A DNA stretch of 64,000 nucleotides from Candidatus Latescibacterota bacterium (GTDB lineage Bacteria; Latescibacterota; UBA2968), in NCBI GenBank assembly GCA_022824945.1, contig JAJDYX010000047.1, forward strand, positions 124,001 to 188,000. Reading direction: 5' to 3'. Below are positions 1-9,554 of the stretch, piece by piece (positions within the stretch are counted from its first letter, which is position 1; each line of letters begins with the position of its first letter). The position numbers and the translations under genes were made by a program. The notes below the pieces were generated by a model, which did no database searches, was not told the origin of the DNA, and saw nothing but the letters and a program-made list of their open reading frames with translations.

Positions 1-705
1 CGGCACAACCGGATCGGGCATATCCTCCGGATTATACCGGCTATAATGAGGCTCTGGCGTATCCCACGGTTCGTGTGGCCCGCCAAAACTCACCCAGCAA
101 AACCAGGGCTGATCGCGGTCATATCCCGCCAGGTACTTCTTTGCCTGTTGCCCCACATACACATCTGCATAATCTTCAAAAGGCAATGTCGATGGCCGCG
201 TCACCCAGGGTTTATTGCTAAAACGCTCATCGAAATCTGCCTTATATGCTGCCCACAACTCCTTCTCTTCCCACATCGCCGTCATATACGACAAACACCG
301 CGCGCTCGCCCTCGGCCCGCCAATTTCATCCACATCATCAAGCCCATAACTGTGCATCAGATGTTCGCGATCCCTCAAGTCGCCTCCGTGCGGGTGTAAA
401 TGCGTCTTGCCAAACAGACTCGTGCGATACCCCGCATCGCGCACCGCCTGCATCCACGTTGGACAATCTGGCGATAACGTGTGGTTCTGATTATCCCACA
501 CGCCCGTATTGTGCGGATAATGCCCGGTGGCCAGACTCAACCGCGTTGGAATACACACCGGCGAATTGGTCACGCAATTTGAAAACCGCACGCCCTCTGC
601 TGCAATGCGGTCCATATTGGGCGTCTCCAGCCAATCGCTCACGCAACTCAGCGCATCCCACCGCTGCTGATCGGTCATAATCATCAAAATATTCGGTTTG
701 CTCAT
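1..705 (-). CDS. Type I sulfatase, C-terminus truncated by window edge
   Basis: Reverse-strand translation from ATG at 705: MSKPNILMIMTDQQRWDALSCVSDWLETPNMDRIAAEGVRFSNCVTNSPVCIPTRLSLATGHYPHNTG...; CxPxR sulfatase signature (CIPTR) and N-terminal metal-binding Asp. Absent from ORF track because it runs off the edge. Confidence 0.93.
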   Translation of the reverse strand, partial: MSKPNILMIMTDQQRWDALSCVSDWLETPNMDRIAAEGVRFSNCVTNSPVCIPTRLSLATGHYPHNTGVWDNQNHTLSPDCPTWMQAVRDAGYRTSLFGKTHLHPHGGDLRDREHLMHSYGLDDVDEIGGPRASARCLSYMTAMWEEKELWAAYKADFDERFSNKPWVTRPSTLPFEDYADVYVGQQAKKYLAGYDRDQPWFCWVSFGGPHEPWDTPEPHYSRYNPEDMPDPVVP

Positions 706-782
706 GTACTATCCTTTCAAAATTTGTCTTTGGGAACTATCTCGCCCAATATAAAAGCCCACAGTCAAATAGGCAACCATTC

Positions 783-953
783 TTAAGAATCCGTATCGGC
801 ATCTCGATTCGCCTGCTGCAACAACAAAATAATCTGATCTAACCGCTTCATAAATCCATAGAGAAAGGCAAAAATCGTACACCACAATCCCACGATAAAA
901 AGTCCTCCGGTAATCGCCATCAAAATCAAATCATAGCGCGTAAATTCTGGCAT
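783..953 (-). CDS. Small single-TM membrane protein (56 aa)
   Basis: Reverse-strand ORF MPEFTRYDLILMAITGGLFIVGLWCTIFAFLYGFMKRLDQIILLLQQANRDADTDS; purine-rich RBS (aggaaag) just upstream; below the ORF-track size cutoff. Confidence 0.6.
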   Translation of the reverse strand: MPEFTRYDLILMAITGGLFIVGLWCTIFAFLYGFMKRLDQIILLLQQANRDADTDS

Positions 954-1086
954 CTTTCCTCCTTAAAATAGGGTATGCTTACTTGCTCGCTTGCTATTCT
1001 AATTCAATTGCCTTATGTTCCAATATCATGAGGAACAAACATTTATCTAAAATAGTCAAAAATAAAACAGCTCAAAGGACAGTATC

Positions 1087-1863
1087 ATGCGCCAATACCT
1101 GTGGATCGCAATATTTTTAATCGGCTGTGGCAACACCACTGCGCCGACGCCTACTGAATCCGACCTCACCGCCCAACACGCGCGTCTGGAACCCGTGCAG
1201 TTTCAAACGCCAGACGGATTTCTGTTATTTGGCACGCTCTTTTCTTCCCCCCACCACCCCGCACCTCGCCCCGCAGTCATCCTGCTCCACCCATTTAACG
1301 AAAACCACGTTCAATGGGCGAACTTTGTTCCCGAACTCGTTGCCGAGCGGGGCTATATAGCACTCGCCTTTGACCTTCGCGGACATGGCAACAGCATCTT
1401 TCGCAATGGACAACCCGTCACAATCCAGAACTTTTCCTTTGATGACTTCAACCAGATGCCGCTCGATGTCGTCGCCGCAATTGCATTTCTCAAAACCCGC
1501 TCAGAAGCCGACCCCAACCGCATCGGTGTCATCGGTACAGACATCGGTGCCAATATCGCCTTTGTGAGCGCGGGGCTATTCCCCGACATCAAAGCAACCG
1601 TATCCGTTTCGCCCAACTTTCGCGAAAACCAGGCTCAGGAAATTCTCATAGGCACCAATATCCCCGGTTTTGCGCCGCGCAACATTCTCTACCTCGCAGC
1701 TTTTGGCGATGGATATGCCTACACCTCATCTCAAACCATGTCTGAATTGACCCGGGGGGTTACTGCCGTAATCGGCTTCCAGGGCGCGGGACATGGGCTC
1801 GATTTGCTCGCTCAGGGCAATGCGTGGACAACCGTCCTGGACTGGCTCGACCAAAATCTATAA
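1087..1863 (+). CDS. Alpha/beta hydrolase (dienelactone hydrolase-like) lipoprotein
   Basis: Lipobox-like LIGCG near N-terminus; VILLHPFNENHVQW, LRGHGNS, IGVIGTDIGAN and C-terminal GAGHGLD are alpha/beta-hydrolase-like. Confidence 0.7.
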   Translation: MRQYLWIAIFLIGCGNTTAPTPTESDLTAQHARLEPVQFQTPDGFLLFGTLFSSPHHPAPRPAVILLHPFNENHVQWANFVPELVAERGYIALAFDLRGHGNSIFRNGQPVTIQNFSFDDFNQMPLDVVAAIAFLKTRSEADPNRIGVIGTDIGANIAFVSAGLFPDIKATVSVSPNFRENQAQEILIGTNIPGFAPRNILYLAAFGDGYAYTSSQTMSELTRGVTAVIGFQGAGHGLDLLAQGNAWTTVLDWLDQNL

Positions 1864-1907
1864 AGCGGTTTATGAAAGCGCGTCATCTCTTCACACGGGA
1901 GGCAACC

Positions 1908-3341
1908 ATGCGATTTTCAAGATGGATATCTATATTACTGATGGGCACGGCATTGTGTGCCTTAGACCTGTCAGATATTTACGCACAGCGCGGTGGTGGT
2001 CGCGGGGGTGGCGGACGCGGCGGCGGTGGCGGTGGTCGCGGAGATTTGCTTCCTCAGCAACGTGGGCAATTCAAAGATTTCCCCTGGGACGCCCAAAAGC
2101 TCCTCGATGCCAACGCGCAAATTCTCAGCCAAATGCCAGCACCCATACAGATGTACATACTCGATCAGGCAAAAAAATGGGACGATCTGTTTCCCGTTCG
2201 CCACCAGCAACTCGAACTCTTTTTCCGCAAAATCCCCAACACCGATCGCCAGGAATTTAACGCTGTATTCGGCAATATCTTGCGCGAATTTCAGGCACTT
2301 CAGGGCGGCGGACAGGGACGCAGAGGGCAAGGGGCACGCGGCGGCAGAGGTGGACGAGGTGGACGAGGACGAGGTGGCCCCAGTCTGAATATCACCGATT
2401 TTACACCTGCTCAATACGCCATGCTCGAGCGTTCATTCCAATCTTTTGTCCTATCAGACCAGGGCTTGCCCAAAGGCGTGGTCATCGTTGCAATTACTGG
2501 ATCGGACCAGGGAGCGAATATCCCCGCCTATCTGACGTATAGAGGGGCATTATTTAACAATATTGACTACGGCAAAAATCCGCGCGAATGGATGACCACG
2601 GTTCAAACGGCTTCACCCAATGCAATCAAAGGCAAAAATCTCAAAGTCCCCTCGCTATTTGAACACCACAACAAAGCCATCGAAGACAAAACCCATACGC
2701 GCACACTGGCTTTCTATCAATCTGGGGAAAAAGAAATCCCCCCCATAGTTAGCAAAGCCAAGGACTATGGTGTCAGATACAGCCCTTATGCTGTCAACGC
2801 CCCCAGCCTCGAAAAAATCGCAGGCACCATAGAAGAACAACTCGGCACAGCCATAAAACAGGGCAAATCGCAGCGATATATCGACCGCCTGGTAAAACCC
2901 AAGCTGACCCCAGAAGCGCTCAAACTAAAAAAAATCATCAAAGATGAGGCATTTGGTCGGCTGGTATCCGGCGTACTGATGGACAGCGAAGAAAGCCGCA
3001 AACTCGGCAACGCATTCATCACCGAGGTCACGAAAAAAGCCATGGAAGCCGCACTTCCCGATATTATCTTTATCGAAATGAAAGCCAGCGATGTCTCTAC
3101 CCAGACAATCTCACAATTTCACGACACCATGAGCGCTATGGCGCGCTATGGCAGCAACGTGACATTCGCGCTATTCGATCAACCTGCCGGCCAGGCACTC
3201 ATTGTCAGTCCCAAAATCATTGGCGGTCAATCCTTCGATGGACAAAGCCTCGAAAACATATCTGCCACCCTGGCCAAAGCGGGTGGCCTCACTCTCGATG
3301 GCGCAGCGGGAACACCTGTTGCTGAGGTGAGAATGCGTTGA
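1908..3341 (+). CDS. Secreted protein with Gly/Arg-rich (RGG-type) low-complexity segments, unknown function
   Basis: In-frame ATG at 1908 (MRFSRWISILLMGTALCALDLSDIYAQ signal peptide) followed by RGGGRGGGGRGGGGGGRG and later RGGRGGRGGRGRGG. Confidence 0.7.
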   Translation: MRFSRWISILLMGTALCALDLSDIYAQRGGGRGGGGRGGGGGGRGDLLPQQRGQFKDFPWDAQKLLDANAQILSQMPAPIQMYILDQAKKWDDLFPVRHQQLELFFRKIPNTDRQEFNAVFGNILREFQALQGGGQGRRGQGARGGRGGRGGRGRGGPSLNITDFTPAQYAMLERSFQSFVLSDQGLPKGVVIVAITGSDQGANIPAYLTYRGALFNNIDYGKNPREWMTTVQTASPNAIKGKNLKVPSLFEHHNKAIEDKTHTRTLAFYQSGEKEIPPIVSKAKDYGVRYSPYAVNAPSLEKIAGTIEEQLGTAIKQGKSQRYIDRLVKPKLTPEALKLKKIIKDEAFGRLVSGVLMDSEESRKLGNAFITEVTKKAMEAALPDIIFIEMKASDVSTQTISQFHDTMSAMARYGSNVTFALFDQPAGQALIVSPKIIGGQSFDGQSLENISATLAKAGGLTLDGAAGTPVAEVRMR

Positions 3342-3362
3342 AAGTATAAGCGATAGTCAATC

Positions 3363-3398
3363 GTAAGGGCGGACCTGTGTGTTCGCCCTATTTTTTGT
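3363..3398 (+). terminator. Rho-independent terminator
   Basis: agggcg...cgccct inverted repeat followed by attttttg, just after the 1908-3341 CDS. Confidence 0.6.
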
Positions 3399-3413
3399 AG
3401 CACTCGCCATTCT

Positions 3414-4463
3414 TCACACCTCTACTGCCTGCCTGCATTTTACCGACTCGACCTCCTTAAAACACAGACGCAGCGCGTCTGCAGCACTTTCACCAGAAAT
3501 TGCTCTGGCGACCTCGCCGCTTTCCACAGCATCTACCGCGGCTTGAATCTCGTTGGCAAATGCCACAACGGGATCGGCATCGCCCAAATCCGGTTCTCGC
3601 ACCTCACCGTCATCCGTCAGCAAGGTCACGGGCATCGTCACAACCGGCTTGCCGCCCAGAGTCGAAAACTCGTAAAGCACCGTAGCCCGCTCCATATAAA
3701 CCTCAAACCCGTGCGTAAACGCCCTGCCCTGCTGAGAAATCGCACCTGAAGCACACGTCACGCACAAATCCGGCTGTCTATCGTATTGATAACTCGTCGA
3801 AATATATTCCACATACCGATCTCGCACCAGCCTGCCCGAAGACACCACTCGGTCTGGCCGACCGAGCAATACCAGGATATAATGCGTATCGTGAATATGC
3901 AAATCGACGCCCGGTCCCCCGCTCTTTTCCATATTGGCAAAAGCCGACGTCCAATTCGGCTGCGAAATAACGCGCTTAAAATGCGCGCCGAGCACATTGC
4001 CGTGTTCCCCGCCATCGACCACCTGCTTGAGATAGGCAAACTCCGGGAAAAAGGGCAAAACCTGTGCCACCATCATCAACCTTCCCGTCTCTTCGGAAAC
4101 CCGCACCATGTGGTCGGCATCCTCCAGACTCAACGCAATGGGCTTTTCGACCAGCACATGCTTGCCCGCGCGCATCGCATCAATCGCGACTTCACAGTGT
4201 TGCGACGTCGGCAAACAGATATCGACAAGATCAATGGAATCGTCTGATAGCAAATCATCAATCTTCTCATACGTGCGAATACCCGAAAGATCTTCCACAC
4301 CTCCCGGCTCTCCAAAATTGCCGCCCAAACCCCGCCAATCTCCCGCCCGCTTTTTGGGACTGCGCGTACATATCGCTGCCACGTTACCCCCGCTCACCCT
4401 CTGAATCCCCCGGTAATGCGTCATACCCATAAATCCCAATCCGATAATACCTATCGAAACCAT
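3414..4463 (-). CDS. Gfo/Idh/MocA family oxidoreductase
   Basis: N-terminal Rossmann motif IGIIGLGFMGMTHYRG; HVLVEKPIALS motif. Confidence 0.92.
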   Translation of the reverse strand: MVSIGIIGLGFMGMTHYRGIQRVSGGNVAAICTRSPKKRAGDWRGLGGNFGEPGGVEDLSGIRTYEKIDDLLSDDSIDLVDICLPTSQHCEVAIDAMRAGKHVLVEKPIALSLEDADHMVRVSEETGRLMMVAQVLPFFPEFAYLKQVVDGGEHGNVLGAHFKRVISQPNWTSAFANMEKSGGPGVDLHIHDTHYILVLLGRPDRVVSSGRLVRDRYVEYISTSYQYDRQPDLCVTCASGAISQQGRAFTHGFEVYMERATVLYEFSTLGGKPVVTMPVTLLTDDGEVREPDLGDADPVVAFANEIQAAVDAVESGEVARAISGESAADALRLCFKEVESVKCRQAVEV

Positions 4464-4487
4464 AACAAACCTCCAAATAAGTAAATG

Positions 4488-5720
4488 TTAGTATTTGGTA
4501 ATATCTAATTTTTCGCCCTGGCGACGAGCTATCAGGACAGTGCCACACGAATCACTCCAAACATTGACAGTGGTGCGAAACATGTCCAGGATGCGATCCA
4601 CAGCCAGAATCAAGCCGATCCCCTCCAGAGGCAGACCCACAGAGGTCAGGACAATAGAAAGCATCACCAGGCCCGTCATAGGAATGCCAGCCGCGCCGAT
4701 GGAGGCCAACAAAGCGGTAAGAACGACCACGAATTGCTGAGTAAAGCCCAGTTCAACCCCATAGGCTTGAGCTATAAACAGGGCGGCGACACATTCGAAC
4801 AGGGCTGTACCATCCATATTGATGGTAGCGCCCAGCGGCGCGACAAAACTGGTGGTGCGGTTGGAAACGCCAGCGCGTTGTTCCAGCGACTCAATGGTAA
4901 TGGGCAAGGTCGCCGAAGAGGAACTGGTAGAAAAGGCAGTGAGAAGAGCCGGCGTCAGGGCACGAAAGAGAGCCAGGGGCGATATGCCGCCAAAAAAATA
5001 GAGTACGAGCGGCAGGATAATCGCCGCGTGGACGATCAGACCAACTAAGACAGTAAGGGCGTACAGACCCAAATCGACGAAAACCGACGGACCGGTGGTG
5101 CCAACGACTTTGGCGACCAGGGCAAAAATGCCGATGGGTGCCAGACGAATAATAAAATGGGTCAATTGCATCATAACTTCGAAGGCCGATTGAAAAAAAT
5201 CGCGCAGGCGCTTCTGGTGCGAATCGGGCAAGCGGATAATCGCAAATCCGAGAAGGAAGCAAAAGACGATCACAGGCAAGATCTGTCCCTCAGCCATGGC
5301 CTTGAATACATTATCCGGCACCATATCCAACAACATTCGCTCAAGGGCGGCTTTGGGACCATCGCCGAATTGAGCTATGGAATGGGCCAGTTGTTCAGGA
5401 GTAGCTTGCAACTGCAACTGCGCCCCTTTGCCTGGACTTATGGCATTGACCAATACCAGGCCAGTGATAATGGACAACAGGCTGGTGCTCAGGTAGTAAA
5501 TAAAGGTCCGAGCACTCAGGCGGCCAAAATGACCGATCTGGCCTATGCCGACCACCCCGGAAACAATAGAAGTGACGATTAAGGGGACGATGATCATTTT
5601 AAGGCCCTTGAGGAAAAGGGTTCCCACAAAGGCAAAGTGGAGAACAGATTCACCTAACAGGATGCCACTTATTGCGCCGAGGAGCAACGCAATGAAGATT
5701 TGTACATGGAGCGAGCGCAT
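4488..5720 (-). CDS. Dicarboxylate/amino acid:cation symporter (DAACS family)
   Basis: Multi-TM protein with TAFSTSSSSATLPIT serine-rich loop and GATINMDGTALFE, both typical of GltP/DctA-type symporters. Confidence 0.93.
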   Translation of the reverse strand: MRSLHVQIFIALLLGAISGILLGESVLHFAFVGTLFLKGLKMIIVPLIVTSIVSGVVGIGQIGHFGRLSARTFIYYLSTSLLSIITGLVLVNAISPGKGAQLQLQATPEQLAHSIAQFGDGPKAALERMLLDMVPDNVFKAMAEGQILPVIVFCFLLGFAIIRLPDSHQKRLRDFFQSAFEVMMQLTHFIIRLAPIGIFALVAKVVGTTGPSVFVDLGLYALTVLVGLIVHAAIILPLVLYFFGGISPLALFRALTPALLTAFSTSSSSATLPITIESLEQRAGVSNRTTSFVAPLGATINMDGTALFECVAALFIAQAYGVELGFTQQFVVVLTALLASIGAAGIPMTGLVMLSIVLTSVGLPLEGIGLILAVDRILDMFRTTVNVWSDSCGTVLIARRQGEKLDITKY

Positions 5721-5931
5721 GTTTATTCTCTCGGATTTTTGCAGTATTCTCTGATCTGATAAAAAAAATAAAATAACGCTACTGTCAGCCTTTACACCAT
5801 TGTTTTTTCACCCTCTTTGTTATATTTTATATTAGTTGACCACGACTATAAAAACAAGTGGGAACACAGACACCGCCTTTACGTATAACATACAAAGATC
5901 GGCTACTTCACACTTCCCAAGAGGTAATCTT

Positions 5932-6468
5932 ATGAAAAACTTTCTCGCATTATGGCTCTGCCTTATCATCGCATCATCTGCCCGCGCAACTGAAGCCCCT
6001 GATTTCAACCTGCCGGGCCTCAGTGGCGAGCGGGTACAGCTATCTGCCCTCCTCAAAAAAGGTCCTGTTTTACTCGACTTCTGGGCCACATGGTGCAAAC
6101 CCTGCATCAAAGCAATGCCCAAGCTCGAAGAAATCCACGCCAAATACGCCGACAGAGGCCTCACCGTTCTCGGTGTGAACGTAGATGGTCCCCGTGGTCA
6201 AAACCGCATTCGCCCATTTCTGCGAGGGCGCAACATCACATTCCCAATCGCCATTGACGCCGATGGATCGGTTATGCAACGCATGCAAGTTCGCGCCATG
6301 CCCACCACAATCCTCATCGCTCCAGACAGGGAAATTGTATTGCGGGAGGCCGGTTTATCCGATGGGAAGGCCATCATTGACGCTTTAGAGGTCCTATTAC
6401 CCAAAAAAGAAGCATCAGAGGAAACGGAAGCATCGAAAAAAAAGGAAACCCCAGATGAAAGCAAGTAG
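5932..6468 (+). CDS. TlpA-like thioredoxin-fold protein, exported
   Basis: ATG at 5932 with signal peptide MKNFLALWLCLIIASSARA; FWATWCKPC redox motif. Confidence 0.9.
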   Translation: MKNFLALWLCLIIASSARATEAPDFNLPGLSGERVQLSALLKKGPVLLDFWATWCKPCIKAMPKLEEIHAKYADRGLTVLGVNVDGPRGQNRIRPFLRGRNITFPIAIDADGSVMQRMQVRAMPTTILIAPDREIVLREAGLSDGKAIIDALEVLLPKKEASEETEASKKKETPDESK

Positions 6469-7990
6469 TCTGCTCTTTATCCTGCTCTTCACGGCCCCCA
6501 TTTCTGCACAAATTACCATCACGGGATTGACGGAAATGCAGCGCGGCGAAGTGCCGGGATCTGACTCCACAGCCATCTCCACAGCCTACAATCAAATGAA
6601 TATTGACTTTACGCAAAAGGGCTTGCAGGCTGGTTTAAGAGCCGAAATTTACAACGCCTGGGGAGCGGACCGCGAAACGTATCAAATCACACAAAAATAC
6701 GCGCGGTGGAACCATGGTGCTGCGAATGTGGAAATCGGCAATTACTACGCAATTCTCGGGCGGGGCCTCACACTTCGCGCATTTGAACTGCCCGGCGTCG
6801 TGCTCGAAAGCCCCATTTATCGCCTGCGCTATGCCCCGACTCAGGACCTCGAAGGCGCGACAGCCTCGTGGACTGGCAATCGCGTAGAAGCCAGAGCACT
6901 CATCGGTCGATCAGCACTCAGCGATATTCCCCCAGGTGCCAAATCCGGCACCCCGCCACGCAGTGTTTCCCGTCGCGGAGATTGGGCCACAGGAGGCGAA
7001 CTCGCCGTCAGACTCAATCCCAATCTCAAAATTGGCAGCACAGGCGTTCACATCACCCCCAGAGATTCCCTCATCGACAAAAATTGGGTCTGGTCTGGTT
7101 TTGTCGATCTCGACTTTTCTAATATCCTGCAAAAAGCCAGTCTATACGGCAGCTTCTACGGGGAATACGCGCAGCGCGAAGGCGAATATGTGCGACGCGA
7201 AGACGACGAAAAAGGGACTGCCCTATACTTATCGAGCAATGTAGGCTGGAACAATCTGGGGTTGAGTGTAGAATACAAAGATTACGACAACATGCACCTC
7301 TATTTCAATGATCCCCCATCGCTCGTCCGCGAACACACTGCTGCTTTGCTCAACCGAAACACACATGTACTGCTACTCGCCAGCGAAAAAGGCTATCAGA
7401 TCGAAGGCACTTATACCCAACTGAGTTTGGGTAATTTCACGGTCAATATCAGTCACGCACGCAACGATTTGGCTCCGACAGTACAGACCTTTTTCAAAGA
7501 AAGACATTTCTCTTTTGATCTGTACAAATTTGACAATCTGACTGCCACCTTCTTTTACAACTGGGGCAAAGACGACATCGAAAGCATTGACAGCCACCGC
7601 ACAGGCGGCGCGATTTTTGAAACCACAACCGACCGAGGCCATACCCTCGGCCTCGACCTCCAATATCAACGCGCCGTCCATTTTGAAGACGAACCGCATT
7701 ACTCCAATACTTATGGCGCGCTCTCTGCACAACACGCGCGCGGTTTTGGCGCAACCCTTGTCGTCGATCACACAACCGACCCGTTTGAAGTTGATCGTCC
7801 AGAAACTTTCGACATCGAAACGGGCAGCCGCACCTTCGTATCTCTCAACCTCAATGCGCGGTTTGGCACGCATTACGCCGCCGTCCTCTTTGTGGGCGAG
7901 CGGCGCGGAGGCACCGCCTGTACATCGGGAACCTGCTATCTGGTACTCCCCTTCAGAGGTGTGGAAATGCGTCTCAATACCTACTTTTAG
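6455..7990 (+). CDS. Exported beta-rich protein, likely outer-membrane barrel (DUF6029-like)
   Basis: Signal peptide MKASSLLFILLFTAPISAQ; alternating aromatic/polar strands; ends in aromatic (LNTYF). Start overlaps end of the TlpA-like CDS by 14 nt. Confidence 0.6.
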   Translation: MKASSLLFILLFTAPISAQITITGLTEMQRGEVPGSDSTAISTAYNQMNIDFTQKGLQAGLRAEIYNAWGADRETYQITQKYARWNHGAANVEIGNYYAILGRGLTLRAFELPGVVLESPIYRLRYAPTQDLEGATASWTGNRVEARALIGRSALSDIPPGAKSGTPPRSVSRRGDWATGGELAVRLNPNLKIGSTGVHITPRDSLIDKNWVWSGFVDLDFSNILQKASLYGSFYGEYAQREGEYVRREDDEKGTALYLSSNVGWNNLGLSVEYKDYDNMHLYFNDPPSLVREHTAALLNRNTHVLLLASEKGYQIEGTYTQLSLGNFTVNISHARNDLAPTVQTFFKERHFSFDLYKFDNLTATFFYNWGKDDIESIDSHRTGGAIFETTTDRGHTLGLDLQYQRAVHFEDEPHYSNTYGALSAQHARGFGATLVVDHTTDPFEVDRPETFDIETGSRTFVSLNLNARFGTHYAAVLFVGERRGGTACTSGTCYLVLPFRGVEMRLNTYF

Positions 7991-8002
7991 TCACAAGCGT
8001 AT

Positions 8003-8034
8003 AAATCGGCTGTAAATCCACAGCCGATTTTTTT
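8003..8034 (+). terminator. Rho-independent terminator
   Basis: aaatcggctgt aaatcc acagccgatttttttat. Confidence 0.85.
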
Positions 8035-8075
8035 ATATTTGCCATAAGTGATACGAGAAACTTTAGACGCTATTC

Positions 8076-9554
8076 ATGCGTCCAAACACTTGCAAAATGG
8101 AACCCGGCATGTCCGTTCAAGAAATGGATATTCTACACCGCGTTGAAGTCTATATCCAACAAGAACGCCTCCTCACACCGGGAGATGGGGTGGTCGTAGC
8201 CCTGTCTGGCGGTCCCGACTCCGTCACCTTATTCGACCTACTCCACCGCCTCAAATCAAAATGGCACCTCACACTTTATATCGCGCATCTCAATCATCAA
8301 CTTCGTCCCAATGCCGAAAGCGATGTCGCATTTGTCAAACATATCGCCCGAAACTATCCCATCTATATCGAAAGGGAAGATGTTGTGCAGCGGGCAAAAA
8401 ATAAAAAGCAATCTCTCGAAGAAGCAGCGCGCGATGCACGACGGGCATTTCTCGACACCGTAAAACAGAAAACCGGCGCAAATCGGATCGCGCTTGGCCA
8501 TACAAAAAGCGATCAAGCAGAAACCGTTCTGTTGCGCCTTGTTCGGGGTGCTGGACTCACCGGATTGGGTGGTATGCGTCCGATCTCAGAATCATGCTGG
8601 ATTCGCCCTCTGCTCTCATTTTCCAGATCGGAAATTGAATCTTATGTACGCACCCGCAATTTGCAGGTGCTGCGCGATGAGACAAATAGCGATCCAAAAT
8701 TTCTGCGCAATCGCATTCGCACAGATCTGATACCCCACTTGCAAAAGGCATACAATCCCCAAATCGAAGACCTGCTTTCACGTTCGGCAACCCTGCTGCA
8801 AAATGACGATGCACACCTCGAAAACATTGCGGAACAGGCACTTTCGGAAACCCTCCTGTACTGCGACAATCGAAAATTTATCCTTGATGTTAGGCGATTT
8901 TTCGGTTATCATATATCACTTCGGCGTCGCCTGATTCGGAAGGTGCTCTTTGCCCTCCAGGCCAGTGCCGAAGCCGCGCGTTTCCAGGTTGTTGAACGAA
9001 TTCTCGAAATTTCTTTCAATCCTGGACACAGCGTTCAAATAACGCCAGAAATTTCAGCTTATCGCACGCATGACACACTCATTATCGTCCAACCCGCCCG
9101 AGCTTACTGCTTTTTGGTTGAACCCGATGTGCCGCTCAATATCAATGGCACATTCTCAATGACCATATTAAACCGGGTCAACCATGAGCATCTGCAAGCG
9201 GTGTACAACTGTATCAGCAGTTCAAAAACAGCGAATCATACCGTTTTTTTTGACCTGGATCAACTTCCCAACCGGGCGTTGTATCTTCGCTCACCCCAAC
9301 CGGGCGACTGGTTTCACCCTTTTGGCATGCAGGGGAAAAAAAAAGTCAGCAGACTGCTCGGCGATAGCAAAATACCCCGCCCACTGCGCGGCGAAATACC
9401 ATTGCTGGTGAGTGGTGCGACCATTTTGTGGGTCGTTGGCCTTCGGCGCTCACAAATTGCGCCCATCACACCAACGACTCGGCGCGTGCTCAAAGCGAAC
9501 TATAACAGTGGCCTGCACGCCGTGATCACACAATGCGAAAAGAGGCATTTATGA
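8076..9554 (+). CDS. tilS: tRNA(Ile)-lysidine synthase
   Basis: VVALSGGPDSVTLFDLLHRL PP-loop; IAHLNHQLRP; RNRIRTDLIPHL; C-terminal substrate-binding domain. Start could be the internal ATG at 8109. Confidence 0.93.
   Translation: MRPNTCKMEPGMSVQEMDILHRVEVYIQQERLLTPGDGVVVALSGGPDSVTLFDLLHRLKSKWHLTLYIAHLNHQLRPNAESDVAFVKHIARNYPIYIEREDVVQRAKNKKQSLEEAARDARRAFLDTVKQKTGANRIALGHTKSDQAETVLLRLVRGAGLTGLGGMRPISESCWIRPLLSFSRSEIESYVRTRNLQVLRDETNSDPKFLRNRIRTDLIPHLQKAYNPQIEDLLSRSATLLQNDDAHLENIAEQALSETLLYCDNRKFILDVRRFFGYHISLRRRLIRKVLFALQASAEAARFQVVERILEISFNPGHSVQITPEISAYRTHDTLIIVQPARAYCFLVEPDVPLNINGTFSMTILNRVNHEHLQAVYNCISSSKTANHTVFFDLDQLPNRALYLRSPQPGDWFHPFGMQGKKKVSRLLGDSKIPRPLRGEIPLLVSGATILWVVGLRRSQIAPITPTTRRVLKANYNSGLHAVITQCEKRHL

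Noticed and set aside
246-680. 144-aa plus-strand ORF (and 46..399)
   Set aside because: Antisense to the N-terminal sulfatase on the minus strand.
2000-2400. GC-rich repeats as possible minisatellite or CRISPR-like array
   Set aside because: They are in-frame Gly/Arg codon runs of one protein; no regular repeat-spacer structure.
9533-9550. Upstream ATG for ftsH at 9533
   Set aside because: The ATG at 9551 forms an ATGA overlap with the tilS stop and has a better-placed purine-rich upstream segment.
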